Assembly: GCF_009760915.1 (NCBI RefSeq)
Contig: NZ_VIDQ01000064.1
Location: 1-44,202, forward strand
Source of the DNA: Azohydromonas aeria
GTDB taxonomy: Bacteria > Pseudomonadota > Gammaproteobacteria > Burkholderiales > Burkholderiaceae_C
Length of the DNA: 44,202 nt
Direction of reading: 5' to 3'
Part shown: in pieces, positions 29,100 through 36,934 of the stretch
Layout: each line of letters begins with the position of its first letter
Position numbering within the stretch: position 1 is the first letter of the stretch
Notes under the pieces: generated by a model
Databases searched by the model: none
What the model saw: the letters and a program-made list of their open reading frames with translations, nothing else
Told to the model about the DNA's origin: nothing
Translations under genes and position numbers: made by a program

Positions 29100-29531
29100 T
29101 CAGGCGCCGGACGGCTCGCCGCCGCCGCGCTCGCCGTCGCCGGCGCGCAGCGGGTAGAGCACGAAGCAGCCGCCGGTGCCGTCGGGCTGGCCGCCCAGGT
29201 CACCGCGGGTGCAGACGATGGAGCCGACCACGTGGTCGCTGCCCGGGATGAAATAGCCCTTGAGCTCGTTGACCGAGCCCAGGCCCGCGCCGGTCAGCTC
29301 CACCGCGGCGGGGCGCTCGGTCGTGGCGGGCAGCAGCCGCCCGGTCACGCGCAGTGCGATCTGCGGCGAGAAGCGCAGCGTGCCCTCAATCTGGCCGGAA
29401 GGGCTGGTGAACGCTTCCAGCGTGCCGGGCGGCGACCAGGGCAGCAGCTCCGGCCCGCCCTGCGGCACCGTGGGCGGGGCCTGGCGGAAGCTGCGGTAGT
29501 ACCAGCGGGTCTCGAAGGTGGCGGATTCCAT
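29100..29531 (-). CDS. Conserved-looking hypothetical protein, 143 residues
   Basis: Not recognised. It has no signal peptide or membrane helix. The sequence alternates hydrophobic and polar residues in a way that suggests a beta-sheet or small beta-barrel fold (for example GTLRFSPQIALRVTGRLLPA and AVELTGAGLGSVNELKGYFI). Two cysteines (IVCTRGD and GGCFVLYP) lie near the end, before a Gly/Glu-rich tail. Coding is supported by the strong ribosome-binding site (GGAAGGAGA about 8 bases before the ATG) and by tight linkage to the SemiSWEET-like gene. A role as a soluble partner or sensor for that membrane protein, under control of the STAND regulator, is only an inference. Confidence 0.75.
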   Translation of the reverse strand: MESATFETRWYYRSFRQAPPTVPQGGPELLPWSPPGTLEAFTSPSGQIEGTLRFSPQIALRVTGRLLPATTERPAAVELTGAGLGSVNELKGYFIPGSDHVVGSIVCTRGDLGGQPDGTGGCFVLYPLRAGDGERGGGEPSGA

Positions 29532-29900
29532 CGTGTCGTCTCCTTCCTACCGGGGCAGGACGAAAGCTCAACGGCCAGCGCGGCGGGCGCCGGGGCGGTC
29601 GATGCGGGCATCGATGGACGGGAGGGTGCGCGGGGGGGTGTTACGGATGGGGTACGGATCTCGAACCCGGACTGGAATCCGGACGGCCCGCAGGCTGCGG
29701 CACGGCTGCCCCAAACAAGATTCGTCACCCCGGCGCAGGCCGGGGTCCAGGCGGACCCCAGGCAGGCCGCAAGCCATGCCGATGGAGCGTTGATGCCGCT
29801 CCGCAATGGGCAGTCCGAATGCGCATCGATTGATGCGTCAAATTTTTGACAAGTTCAATGCAACAAAACCACTTCGATGATCGGAAACTATTTTGTTTGA
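29532..29900. other. Non-coding, AT-richer stretch containing a REP-like hairpin
   Basis: No gene is seen here. It must hold the promoter of the minus-strand pair ending at 28788. The right half (from about 29800) is distinctly AT-rich and leads into the toxin-antitoxin relic. A REP-like hairpin lies at 29722-29750. Confidence 0.55.
29722..29750. repeat. REP-like hairpin, single copy
   Basis: Begins TCGTCA, followed by a perfect 8-bp stem ACCCCGGC/GCCGGGGT with loop GCAG, ending CCAG. Its layout (TCGTCA, GC stem, CCA) matches the REP-like pair at 34708-34841, so it appears to be another member of that dispersed family. Confidence 0.6.
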
Positions 29901-30103
29901 TCAACGATCGGCATCATTCAAATTTGGCGCGTCCGGACCAATTAATTGGATGCCTTCGGGCGTCCATTGAGCGTAATACTGGCCCAGCCGGCGCTTGCGG
30001 TCCAGGGCTTCGGATACTGCTTCGCGCAGGCAGTCAAGTATTGCTAATGATTCGGCGTCGGGCTGATTGGGGATGTAGATGCTGTCAGTGAATTTTTGCT
30101 CAT
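29901..30103 (-). pseudogene. Small partner gene of the zeta-type toxin, frameshifted
   Basis: The minus-strand frame ending at 29901 encodes a typical short partner of COG4185 zeta-like toxins, with core AVSEALDRKRRLGQYYAQW followed by TPEGIQLIGPDAP, but has no start codon in frame. The expected start, ATG at 30103, overlaps the toxin stop (ATGA) but is in a different frame and stops after 19 codons. Adding one A to the A5 run next to the start, or restoring a lost GAGC repeat, joins ATG-AGC to the coding frame and yields about 67-68 residues. So this is a frameshifted gene, an assembly error, or slippage. In similar operons the small protein follows the toxin gene and is its presumed antitoxin. 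Confidence 0.68.
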
Positions 30104-30456
30104 GGATCAGCCTTTTCCGTCAAATGCGTGAGCCATTGCGGGTGATAAATGGTTCGGAGATCGCCATTTTGCTGGAATACCAGCTCAGGCGCTTGGCCTT
30201 CATTCATGTAGCAGCGGGCGTGATCCACCCGCGCAGCAAACACCTCCAGCAGATTGTGCAGGCTACGCGGGAAGCGCCGTTCGATATCAGCGGCCGGAAT
30301 GTCATGTCCGCCATGCGTCACGCGCTCCGCAACGCGCTGGCGCGACAGTTCGGCGGTCGGCAGCGCAAGGTAAATCAGTTCGACACGCCAGCCCTCAGCC
30401 CTCAGCCGGTCCACCAGCCGCAAATACGTTCGACCGGTCAGCGTGGTTTCCATTTC
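30100..30456 (-). pseudogene. Zeta-toxin/COG4185-type ATPase, C-terminal remnant
   Basis: The translation from about 30456 to the stop at 30100 matches the second half of COG4185 predicted ATPases (zeta-toxin-like kinases of about 190 residues): METTLTGRTYLRLVDRLRAE corresponds to the family FETTLSGRTYL block, followed by VELIYLALPTAELSRQRVAE, then VTHGGHDIPAADIERRF. The N-terminal half, including the GPNGAGKTT P-loop, is gone. It is replaced by an inverted-repeat element (30481-30576), and only about 45 bases separate that from the yheS stop. Without the P-loop the product cannot bind ATP, so it is inactive. The frame remains open through the repeat to 30591, which is not homologous. Base composition is lower in GC than the flanking dap genes, consistent with horizontal origin. 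Confidence 0.78.
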
Positions 30457-30480
30457 AGGTCGCTCTGGCAGTGAAGTATT

Positions 30481-30576
30481 CCGTTCGTCCTGAGGTATCG
30501 AAGGATGAATGGCCCCTGCTGAAAAGCCGCCATCCGAGCCTGTCGGATTCGCCCTTCGATACCTCAGGGCGAACGG
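30481..30576. repeat. Inverted pair of 29-base repeats (second REP-like family)
   Basis: Left arm 30481-30509 contains CCTGAGGTATCGAAGG; right arm 30548-30576 is its inverse with 26 of 29 bases matching. The arms face each other over 38 bases. Sequences of the type CCCTGAGGTATCGAAGGG are recalled as highly repeated in Comamonadaceae genomes. Here the pair lies where the toxin gene's front half should be. Confidence 0.72.
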
Positions 30577-30621
30577 GTTATTTGCGGACAAGCCATAACC
30601 GATGCCTGCAGCAAAATCCGT

Positions 30622-32574
30622 TCACCCCGCCAACTGCTCCAACTGCTCCCCCAACTCCAGCCACTTCATTTCGAGTTCCTCGATTTCCTCGTCCAGCGCC
30701 TTCATTCTCTTGCCCGCCTCCGCCCGCTGCTGCGGCGACAGATCCGGCGCTCCTAAAGCGGCCAGCGCCGCATCGCGCTCCTCGGTGGCGGAGGCCAGCC
30801 GCGTCTCCACCTTCTTCAATTCGCTCTTGATCGGCTTGGCCTGCTCATTCAATTTCTGCCGCTGCGCCGCCGCGAGTTTCCTTTCCTCCTTGCGGTTCAC
30901 CGGTGCCTCGCCCGCGGCGGCTGCCATGGAAACGGCTTCTGCGGCCGCCGCGTCCTTCAGCGCCCGCGCCGCCTCCTTGGCTTGCTCCAGCAGCCAGCGC
31001 TGGTAGTCGTCCAGGTCGCCGTCAAACGGCTCCACGCCGCCACGGCTCACCAGCCAGAACTCGTCGCACACCTCACGCAGCAGGGCCCGGTCGTGGCTCA
31101 CGAGCATGACGGTGCCCTCGAACTCGTTGAGCGCCATCGACAGCGCCTCGCGCGTGGTCAGATCCAGGTGGTTCGTGGGTTCGTCCAGCAGCAGCAGGTT
31201 GGGCTTCTGCCAGACCAGGCTGGCCAGCACCAGCCGCGCCTTTTCGCCGCCGGAGAGCGTGCCGATGACCTGCGCCGCCATCTCACCGCCGAAACGGAAT
31301 TGCCCGAGGAAGTCGCGCAGCTCCTGCTCGCGCGCCTGCGGGCTCACCACCTTGGCCAGGCGGATCATGTGGGAGAGGGGCGTGTCGTCCGCGTGCAGCA
31401 GATCCATCTCCTGCTGCGCGAAGTAGCCGATGGTCAGCCCCTTGCCCTCGGTCAGCGTGCCGGCGATCGGCGCCAGCTCGCGCGCGATCGTCTTCACCAG
31501 CGTGGACTTGCCTTGCCCGTTGGCGCCCAGGATGCCGATGCGCTGCCCCGCCAGCACCGTGCGGTTGACGTTGCGCACGATCGTCACCGCGCCGCCGTCC
31601 GGCTGCGCATAGCCGCATTCCATGGCGCGCAGGCTCAGCATCGGGTTCGGCAGGTTCGCCGGCTCGCGGAACTGGAAACTGAAATCGCTGGCCGTGAGCA
31701 CCGGCGCCAGCTTCTCCATCCGGTCCAGCGCCTTGACGCGGCTCTGGGCTTGCTTTGCCTTTGTAGCTTTCGCCTTGAAGCGATCGATGAAGCGCTGCAG
31801 CTGCGCGATCTTGTCCTGCTGCCGCTCGTAGGCCGAAGCCTGCTGGCTCAGCCGCTCGGCGCGCATGCCCTCGAAGGCGCTGTAGTTGCCGCCGTAGCGG
31901 TCCAGCTTGGCGTCCTCCAGGTGCAGCGTCACGCCGGTGATGGCGTCCAGGAACTCGCGGTCGTGCGAGATCACCAGCAGCGTGCCCTTGAAGCGCTGCA
32001 GCCAGCCTTCCAGCCACACCAGCGCGTCCAGGTCCAGGTGGTTCGTGGGTTCGTCCAGCAGCAGCAGGTCGGCCGGGCACATCAGCGCCCGCGCCAGCTG
32101 CAGCCGCATGCGCCAGCCGCCTGAAAAACTGTTCACCGGGGCGTCGAGCTGGCGCAGGTTGAAGCCCAGGCCCAGCAGCAGCGCCTGCGCGCGCGAGCGC
32201 GCGTCGAAGGCGCCGGCTTCCTCCAGCTTGACGTGCGCCTCGGCAATGGCGTGGCCGTCGTTGGCGGATTCGGCGGCGGACAGGGCGTCGCGCGCCTCCA
32301 CCAGCGGGATGTCGCCCTCCAGCACGAAGTCGGTGGCCGGCTGCTCGGTCTCGGGCATGGCCTGCGCCACCTCGCCCAGGCGCCAGGTCGGCGGGATCTC
32401 GAAGTCGCCGGCGTCGGCATGCAGCCGCCCGGCCATCAGCGCGAAGAGGCTCGACTTGCCCGCGCCGTTGCGCCCGACCAGGCCCGCCTTCTCGCCGGGA
32501 TTGAGCACGACGTTGGCGCCCTCCAGCACCAACTTGGCGCCGCGGCGCAGCGTGACGTTGCGCAGCGTGATCAC
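30622..32574 (-). CDS. yheS: ABC-F family ATPase, YheS type
   Basis: A 650-residue cytoplasmic protein with two ABC ATPase domains and no membrane segment, colinear with E. coli YheS (637). Walker A motifs: GRNGAGKSS (near 35) and GANGQGKST (near 350). Signatures: FSGGWRMRLQLARAL and LSGGEKARLVLASLVW. Both Walker B regions read LLLLDEPTNHLDL. The interdomain linker (about 235-300; RFKAKATKAKQAQSRVKALD) and a C-terminal coiled coil complete the ABC-F layout. These proteins bind the ribosomal E site and help stalled or difficult translation. Start is GTG at 32574, overlapping the prmB stop by 4 bases (GTGA), so translation is coupled. Last intact gene of the dap run. Confidence 0.94.
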   Translation of the reverse strand: MITLRNVTLRRGAKLVLEGANVVLNPGEKAGLVGRNGAGKSSLFALMAGRLHADAGDFEIPPTWRLGEVAQAMPETEQPATDFVLEGDIPLVEARDALSAAESANDGHAIAEAHVKLEEAGAFDARSRAQALLLGLGFNLRQLDAPVNSFSGGWRMRLQLARALMCPADLLLLDEPTNHLDLDALVWLEGWLQRFKGTLLVISHDREFLDAITGVTLHLEDAKLDRYGGNYSAFEGMRAERLSQQASAYERQQDKIAQLQRFIDRFKAKATKAKQAQSRVKALDRMEKLAPVLTASDFSFQFREPANLPNPMLSLRAMECGYAQPDGGAVTIVRNVNRTVLAGQRIGILGANGQGKSTLVKTIARELAPIAGTLTEGKGLTIGYFAQQEMDLLHADDTPLSHMIRLAKVVSPQAREQELRDFLGQFRFGGEMAAQVIGTLSGGEKARLVLASLVWQKPNLLLLDEPTNHLDLTTREALSMALNEFEGTVMLVSHDRALLREVCDEFWLVSRGGVEPFDGDLDDYQRWLLEQAKEAARALKDAAAAEAVSMAAAAGEAPVNRKEERKLAAAQRQKLNEQAKPIKSELKKVETRLASATEERDAALAALGAPDLSPQQRAEAGKRMKALDEEIEELEMKWLELGEQLEQLAG

Positions 32575-33455
32575 GGCTTCGCCTCCGGCACGAACGTGGT
32601 GAGCATCTCGCGCGTCAGCAGCAGCACCTGGTCGTCGCCGGCGCTCGTGGGCAGCCAGGCCGGGCCCAGGTGCGGGAAGGCGTCCTCGAAATGTTCACGC
32701 TCGTGGCCGATCTCCAGCACCAGCACGCCGTGCTCGGTGAGGTGTGCCGGCACGTCGCGCAGCAGCCGGCGCACGAAGTCCATGCCGTCCGTGCCGCCGG
32801 CCAGCGCCAGCTCGGGCTCGGCCCGGTACTCGGCCGGCAGCGCCGCCATGCTCTCGGAGTTGACGTAAGGCGGATTGCACAGGATCAGGTCGTAGGCGCC
32901 GTCCGCGGCCTGCAGGCCGTCACCCTGGCGCAGCCGGATGCGCTCGGCCAGCTCGTGCTTGTCCACGTTGATGCGCGCCACCTCCAGCGCCTCGGCGCTG
33001 AGGTCGGCGGCATCGACCTCTACTTCAGGCCAGGCCAGGGCGGCCAGCACCGCCAGGCTGCCGTTGCCGGTGCACAGGTCGAGCACGCGGCGCGTGTCGG
33101 CGCTCAGCCACGCGTCGAGCGTGCCGTCGGCCAGCGGCTCGGCAATGAGCGAGCGCGGCACGATGGTCCGTTCATCGACGTAGAAGGGCACGCCCTGCAG
33201 CCAGGCCTCCTTGGTGAGGTAGGCGGCGGGCTTGCGCGTGGCGATGCGCTCGTCCACCAGCGCCTCCACGGCGGCGATCTCACCGGGCGACAGCTCGCGC
33301 TCGGCCACGCCGTCCAGGTCGTCCAGCGGCAGGCCCAGCTTCCACAGCGTCAGCCACGCGGCCTCGTCGAAGGCGTTGGTGGTGCCGTGGCCGAAGCTGA
33401 CGCCGGCGTCTTCCAGGCGCTGGGCGCAGCGCTCCAGCAGGGTGATGAGGTTCAT
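32571..33455 (-). CDS. prmB: Ribosomal protein L3 glutamine methyltransferase PrmB
   Basis: A 294-residue SAM-dependent methyltransferase. Blocks: KPAAYLTKEAWLQGVPFYVD, VPRSLIAEPLAD, the SAM-binding motif VLDLCTGNGSLAVLAA (near 135) and the catalytic NPPYVNSES (near 208) that holds the glutamine side chain. The VPRSLIAE block is characteristic of PrmB, as distinct from PrmC. It methylates the glutamine of the L3 protein during 50S assembly. Start 33455 (MNLITLLERCAQ) lies 5 bases downstream of the dapE stop; the open frame upstream is antisense-like noise inside dapE. Overlaps yheS by 4 bases. Confidence 0.93.
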   Translation of the reverse strand: MNLITLLERCAQRLEDAGVSFGHGTTNAFDEAAWLTLWKLGLPLDDLDGVAERELSPGEIAAVEALVDERIATRKPAAYLTKEAWLQGVPFYVDERTIVPRSLIAEPLADGTLDAWLSADTRRVLDLCTGNGSLAVLAALAWPEVEVDAADLSAEALEVARINVDKHELAERIRLRQGDGLQAADGAYDLILCNPPYVNSESMAALPAEYRAEPELALAGGTDGMDFVRRLLRDVPAHLTEHGVLVLEIGHEREHFEDAFPHLGPAWLPTSAGDDQVLLLTREMLTTFVPEAKP

Positions 33456-33460
33456 GACGT

Positions 33461-34621
33461 TCAGGCCTCGGCCTTGGTCACCAGCAGCCGCTCCAGCGTG
33501 CGCCGGTAGATGTTCTTGAGCCCTTCGACGCTGGCCGCGTCCACGTGCTCGTCGATCTTGTGGATGGTCGCGTTCACCGGCCCGAACTCCACCACCTGCG
33601 GGCAGACCCTGGCGATGAAGCGGCCGTCCGAGGTGCCGCCGGTGGTGGACAGCTCGGTCCGGAGGCCGGTCTCGTCGGCAATCGCGCCGGCCAGCGCCGT
33701 GCACAGGCTGCCCTCGCGCGTGAGGAAGGGCTGGCCGCTCAGCGCCCAGCTCAGCTCGTACTGCAGGCCGTGCTTCTCCAGCACGTTCACGACCCGCTGC
33801 TTGAGCCCCTCGGCCGTGCTCTCTGTGCTGAAGCGGAAGTTGAAGTCCACCACCGCCTCGCCCGGAATCACGTTGCCCGCGCCAGTGCCGGCGTGCAGGT
33901 TGGAGATCTGGAAGCTCGTGGGCGGGAAGTGCTCGTTGCCGCGGTCCCACTCGATGCGCACCAGCTCGGCCAGGGCCGGCGCCAGCTCGTGCAGCGGGTT
34001 GCGCGCCAGCTGCGGGTAGGCGATGTGGCCCTGCACGCCGATGACGCGCAGCTTGCCCGACAGCGACCCGCGCCGCCCGTTCTTGATCATGTCGCCCAGC
34101 TGGTTGACCGAGGTCGGCTCGCCCACGATGCAGGCATCGAGCCGCTCGTTGCGCTGCTGCAGCAGCTCCACCAGCCGGACGGTCCCGTCGGTGCCCGGAC
34201 CTTCCTCGTCGCTGGTGACCATGAAGGCGATCGAGCCGGCATGGTCCGGATGCGCGGCCACGAATTCCTCCACCGCCACGACCATGGCGGCGATCGAAGT
34301 CTTCATGTCCGCCGCGCCGCGCCCGTATAGCTTCCCGCCCCGGTGCGTGGGCACGAAGGGGTCGGAAGTCCACTGCGCCAGCGGCCCCGTCGGCACCACG
34401 TCGGTGTGGCCGGCAAAGGCGAAGGCGCAGCCGGGCTGCGTGCCGCGGCGGATGGCCCAGAGGTTGGCGACGCGGAAGGTGTCCGGGCCGTGCTGCAGCA
34501 GCTCGCACTCGAAGCCCAGCGGCCGCAGGCGCTGCGCGAGGAGTTCCTGGCAGCCGGCGTCCTCGGGCGTGACGGAGCGGCGCGCGATCAGCGCCTCGGC
34601 GAGTTCTAGGGTGGTGGTCAT
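33461..34621 (-). CDS. dapE: Succinyl-diaminopimelate desuccinylase DapE
   Basis: A 386-residue zinc peptidase-family (M20) enzyme that removes succinate from N-succinyl-LL-diaminopimelate, giving LL-DAP for lysine and peptidoglycan. Metal-site blocks: FAGHTDVVPTGP (near 72), YGRGAADMKTS (near 105), SDEEGPGTDG (near 138), VGEPTSV and, near the C-terminus, GPVNATIHKIDEHV. Length is near the usual 375-385. Start 34621 (MTTTLELAEALIARRSVTPE) is canonical; the frame is open for 71 more codons upstream, but this covers the REP-like element and is rejected. It lies 5 bases upstream of prmB. The REP-like pair separates it from dapD, so it may have its own promoter. Confidence 0.96.
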   Translation of the reverse strand: MTTTLELAEALIARRSVTPEDAGCQELLAQRLRPLGFECELLQHGPDTFRVANLWAIRRGTQPGCAFAFAGHTDVVPTGPLAQWTSDPFVPTHRGGKLYGRGAADMKTSIAAMVVAVEEFVAAHPDHAGSIAFMVTSDEEGPGTDGTVRLVELLQQRNERLDACIVGEPTSVNQLGDMIKNGRRGSLSGKLRVIGVQGHIAYPQLARNPLHELAPALAELVRIEWDRGNEHFPPTSFQISNLHAGTGAGNVIPGEAVVDFNFRFSTESTAEGLKQRVVNVLEKHGLQYELSWALSGQPFLTREGSLCTALAGAIADETGLRTELSTTGGTSDGRFIARVCPQVVEFGPVNATIHKIDEHVDAASVEGLKNIYRRTLERLLVTKAEA

Positions 34622-34707
34622 GGCGACACGCAGCAGGGACGGGACTTCAGGGGGCGCTTCAAGGAAAGCCCATGGTGGCCGGACGAAACGCGGGCCGCAG
34701 CCCACCC

Positions 34708-34841
34708 AGTCGTCATGCCCGCGCACGCGGGCATCCATGTTGGGCCGTCCGCCAGGACGGCGGCTTTGCGTCACGCCTTGTTGAACGCCGGCCTTTCGGC
34801 CGGCAAAAAAATGGATGCCCGCTTTCGCGGGCATGACGACT
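34708..34841. repeat. Inverted REP-like pair (BIME-like) between dapE and dapD
   Basis: Two 31-base arms, 34708-34738 and 34811-34841, are inverted copies with 29 of 31 matching bases. Each is itself a hairpin (ATGCCCGC with GCGGGCAT, short loop) bounded by CGTCA and TCCAT. Two more hairpins lie between them: GCCGTCC/GGACGGC and GCCGGCC/GGCCGGC with loop TTTC. This is the layout of a bacterial interspersed mosaic element. Read on the minus strand, the arm nearest dapD is followed by seven T, so it doubles as the dapD terminator. Confidence 0.85.
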
Positions 34842-34870
34842 TCTTTTCCTTGGCTTGCGCCTCGGCAGGA

Positions 34871-35695
34871 TCAATCGCGCAGCAGGTCGTTCAGGCTGGT
34901 CTTGGCGCGGGTCTGCGCATCGACCTTCTTCACGATCACGGCGCAGTACAGGCTGTACTTGCCGTCGGCGCTGGGCAGGTTGCCGCTGACCACGACCGAG
35001 CCCGCGGGAATGCGGCCGTACGTGATCTCGCCGGTGGCACGGTCATAGATCTTGGTGCTCTGGCCGATGTACACGCCCATGCTGATCACGGAGTTCTCTT
35101 CCACGATCACGCCTTCGACCACTTCCGAGCGCGCGCCGATGAAGCAGTTGTCCTCGATGATGGTCGGGTTCGCCTGCAGCGGCTCCAGCACGCCGCCGAT
35201 GCCCACGCCGCCGGACAGGTGCACGTTCTTGCCGATCTGCGCGCACGAGCCCACGGTGGCCCAGGTGTCCACCATGGTGTTCTCATCGACGTAGGCGCCG
35301 ATGTTCACGTAGGAGGGCATCAGGATCGCGCCGCGCGCGATGAAGCTGCCGCGCCGCGCCACGGCCGGGGGCACCACGCGCACGCCGCTGGCGCGCATCT
35401 CTTCTTCCGGCGCGGTGCCGAACTTGGTGTCCACCTTGTCGTAGAAGCCCAGGTCGCCGCTGCGGATGATCTGGTTGTCCTTGAGGCGGAAGCTCAGCAG
35501 CACCGCTTTCTTGATCCACTGGTGCACCGTCCACTGGCCCACGCCCTCGCGCGTGGCCACGCGCAGGCGGCCGGCGTTGAGGTCGGCGATCACCGTTTCC
35601 ACGGCCTCGCGCACTTCGGCCGGGGCGCTCGTGGGCGAGAGGTTGGCGCGGTTGTCCCACGCGGCGTCGATGACGGCTTGCAGTTGCTGGCTCAT
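34871..35695 (-). CDS. dapD: Tetrahydrodipicolinate N-succinyltransferase DapD
   Basis: A 274-residue left-handed beta-helix acyltransferase that transfers succinyl from succinyl-CoA to tetrahydrodipicolinate, opening the succinylase branch of lysine/DAP synthesis. An N-terminal helical domain (MSQQLQAVIDAAWDNRANLS) is followed by hexapeptide repeats (about 105-240) with blocks VVPPAVARRGSFIARGAILM, YVNIGAYVDENTMVDTWATV, VGIGGVLEPLQANPTIIED and CFIGARSEVVEG. Length equals that of E. coli DapD. Lies 45 bases downstream of dapC on the same strand and ends at the REP-like terminator. Confidence 0.97.
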   Translation of the reverse strand: MSQQLQAVIDAAWDNRANLSPTSAPAEVREAVETVIADLNAGRLRVATREGVGQWTVHQWIKKAVLLSFRLKDNQIIRSGDLGFYDKVDTKFGTAPEEEMRASGVRVVPPAVARRGSFIARGAILMPSYVNIGAYVDENTMVDTWATVGSCAQIGKNVHLSGGVGIGGVLEPLQANPTIIEDNCFIGARSEVVEGVIVEENSVISMGVYIGQSTKIYDRATGEITYGRIPAGSVVVSGNLPSADGKYSLYCAVIVKKVDAQTRAKTSLNDLLRD

Positions 35696-35740
35696 GGCAG
35701 TCCTTGGTTTGAATTGGTGGGTGATGCCCGGGCGTGCGGC

Positions 35741-36934
35741 TCAGGCGTGCGCCCGGGTGTAGGCGACGATGCGTTGCGCGGCTTCCAGGCATTCCTCGAC
35801 GCCGGCCACCAGGGCCATGCGGATGCGGCCCCGGCCGGGGTTGACGCCGTGCGCGTCGCGGGCCAGCAGGCTGCCCGGCAGCACCGCGACATTGTATTGA
35901 GCGAGCAGCCCCAGGCTGAACGCGATGTCGTCCCCGCCCGGCACGCCGGCCCAGAGATAGAAGCTCGCGTCCGGCAGCTTCACGTCCAGCACCTCGGCCA
36001 GGATCGGCGTGACCAGCTCGAACTTCCTGCGGTACAGCGCGCGGTTCTCGATCACGTGCGCCTCGTCGTTCCAGGCCGCGATGCTCGCCGCCTGCACCAC
36101 GCCGCTCATGGCGCTGCCGTGGTACGTCCGGTACAGCAGGAAGCTCTTGAGGATCGAAGCGTCGCCGGCGACGAAGCCCGAGCGCATGCCGGGCACGTTG
36201 GAGCGCTTCGAGAGGCTGGTCAGCACGATGAGGCGCCGGAAGTCGTCACGGCCCAGCAGCTTCGCGGCCTGCAGCGCGCCCAGCGGCGCGTCGTCGCGGA
36301 AATAGATCTCCGAGTAGCACTCGTCGCTGGCGATCACGAAGCCGTGCCGGTCGCTGAGCTCGAACAGCATCTTCCACTCGTCCAGCGGCGCCACCGCGCC
36401 GGTCGGGTTGCCGGGCGAGCAGACGTAGAGCAGTTGCGTGCGCGACCAGGTCGCGTCGTCGATGGCCGACCAGTCGGGCGCGAAGTTGCGCGCCGGGTCG
36501 CTGTTGGCGAACACCACGTCGGCCCCGGCCAGCAGCGCCGCGCCCTCGTAGATTTGATAGAACGGATTCGGGCAGACCACCGTGGCGCCGGCCTTCGTCG
36601 GGTCGATCACGGTCTGCGCCAGCGCGAACAGCGCCTCGCGCGAGCCGTTGACCGGCAGCACCTGCGTGGCGGCGTCGAGCGCCACGCCGTAGCGGCGCTG
36701 CACCCAGCCCGCGCAGGCCTCGCGCAGCGCGGCGCTGCCGGCCGTGGGCGGGTAGCCGGAGAGCTCCTGCAGGTTGCCGCACAGCGCCTGCTCCACCAGC
36801 GCGGGCGTGGCGTGCTTGGGCTCGCCGATGCCCAGGCTGATCGGCCGCAGCGCCGGGTTCGGAACGATGTCCTTGGTGAGCGCGCGCAGCCGCTCGAAGG
36901 GATAGGGGTTGAGTCGTTGCAGCAGGGGATTCAT
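35741..36934 (-). CDS. dapC: Succinyldiaminopimelate transaminase DapC
   Basis: A 397-residue PLP-dependent class I/II aminotransferase that makes N-succinyl-LL-DAP from the keto-pimelate using glutamate. Blocks: ISLGIGEPKHATPALVEQAL, VLPVNGSREALFALAQTVID, CPNPFYQIYEGAALLAGADV, SPGNPTGAVAPLDEW, SDECYSEIYF and the PLP lysine region LTSLSKRSNVPGMRSGFVAG. Close linkage to dapD and dapE supports the DAP function over a general aminotransferase. First gene of the minus-strand run dapC-dapD-dapE-prmB-yheS. Confidence 0.95.
   Translation of the reverse strand: MNPLLQRLNPYPFERLRALTKDIVPNPALRPISLGIGEPKHATPALVEQALCGNLQELSGYPPTAGSAALREACAGWVQRRYGVALDAATQVLPVNGSREALFALAQTVIDPTKAGATVVCPNPFYQIYEGAALLAGADVVFANSDPARNFAPDWSAIDDATWSRTQLLYVCSPGNPTGAVAPLDEWKMLFELSDRHGFVIASDECYSEIYFRDDAPLGALQAAKLLGRDDFRRLIVLTSLSKRSNVPGMRSGFVAGDASILKSFLLYRTYHGSAMSGVVQAASIAAWNDEAHVIENRALYRRKFELVTPILAEVLDVKLPDASFYLWAGVPGGDDIAFSLGLLAQYNVAVLPGSLLARDAHGVNPGRGRIRMALVAGVEECLEAAQRIVAYTRAHA

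Noticed and set aside
34622..34834. 71-codon N-terminal extension of DapE
   Set aside because: It translates the REP-like element; DapE proteins begin at the MTTTLELAEAL position.
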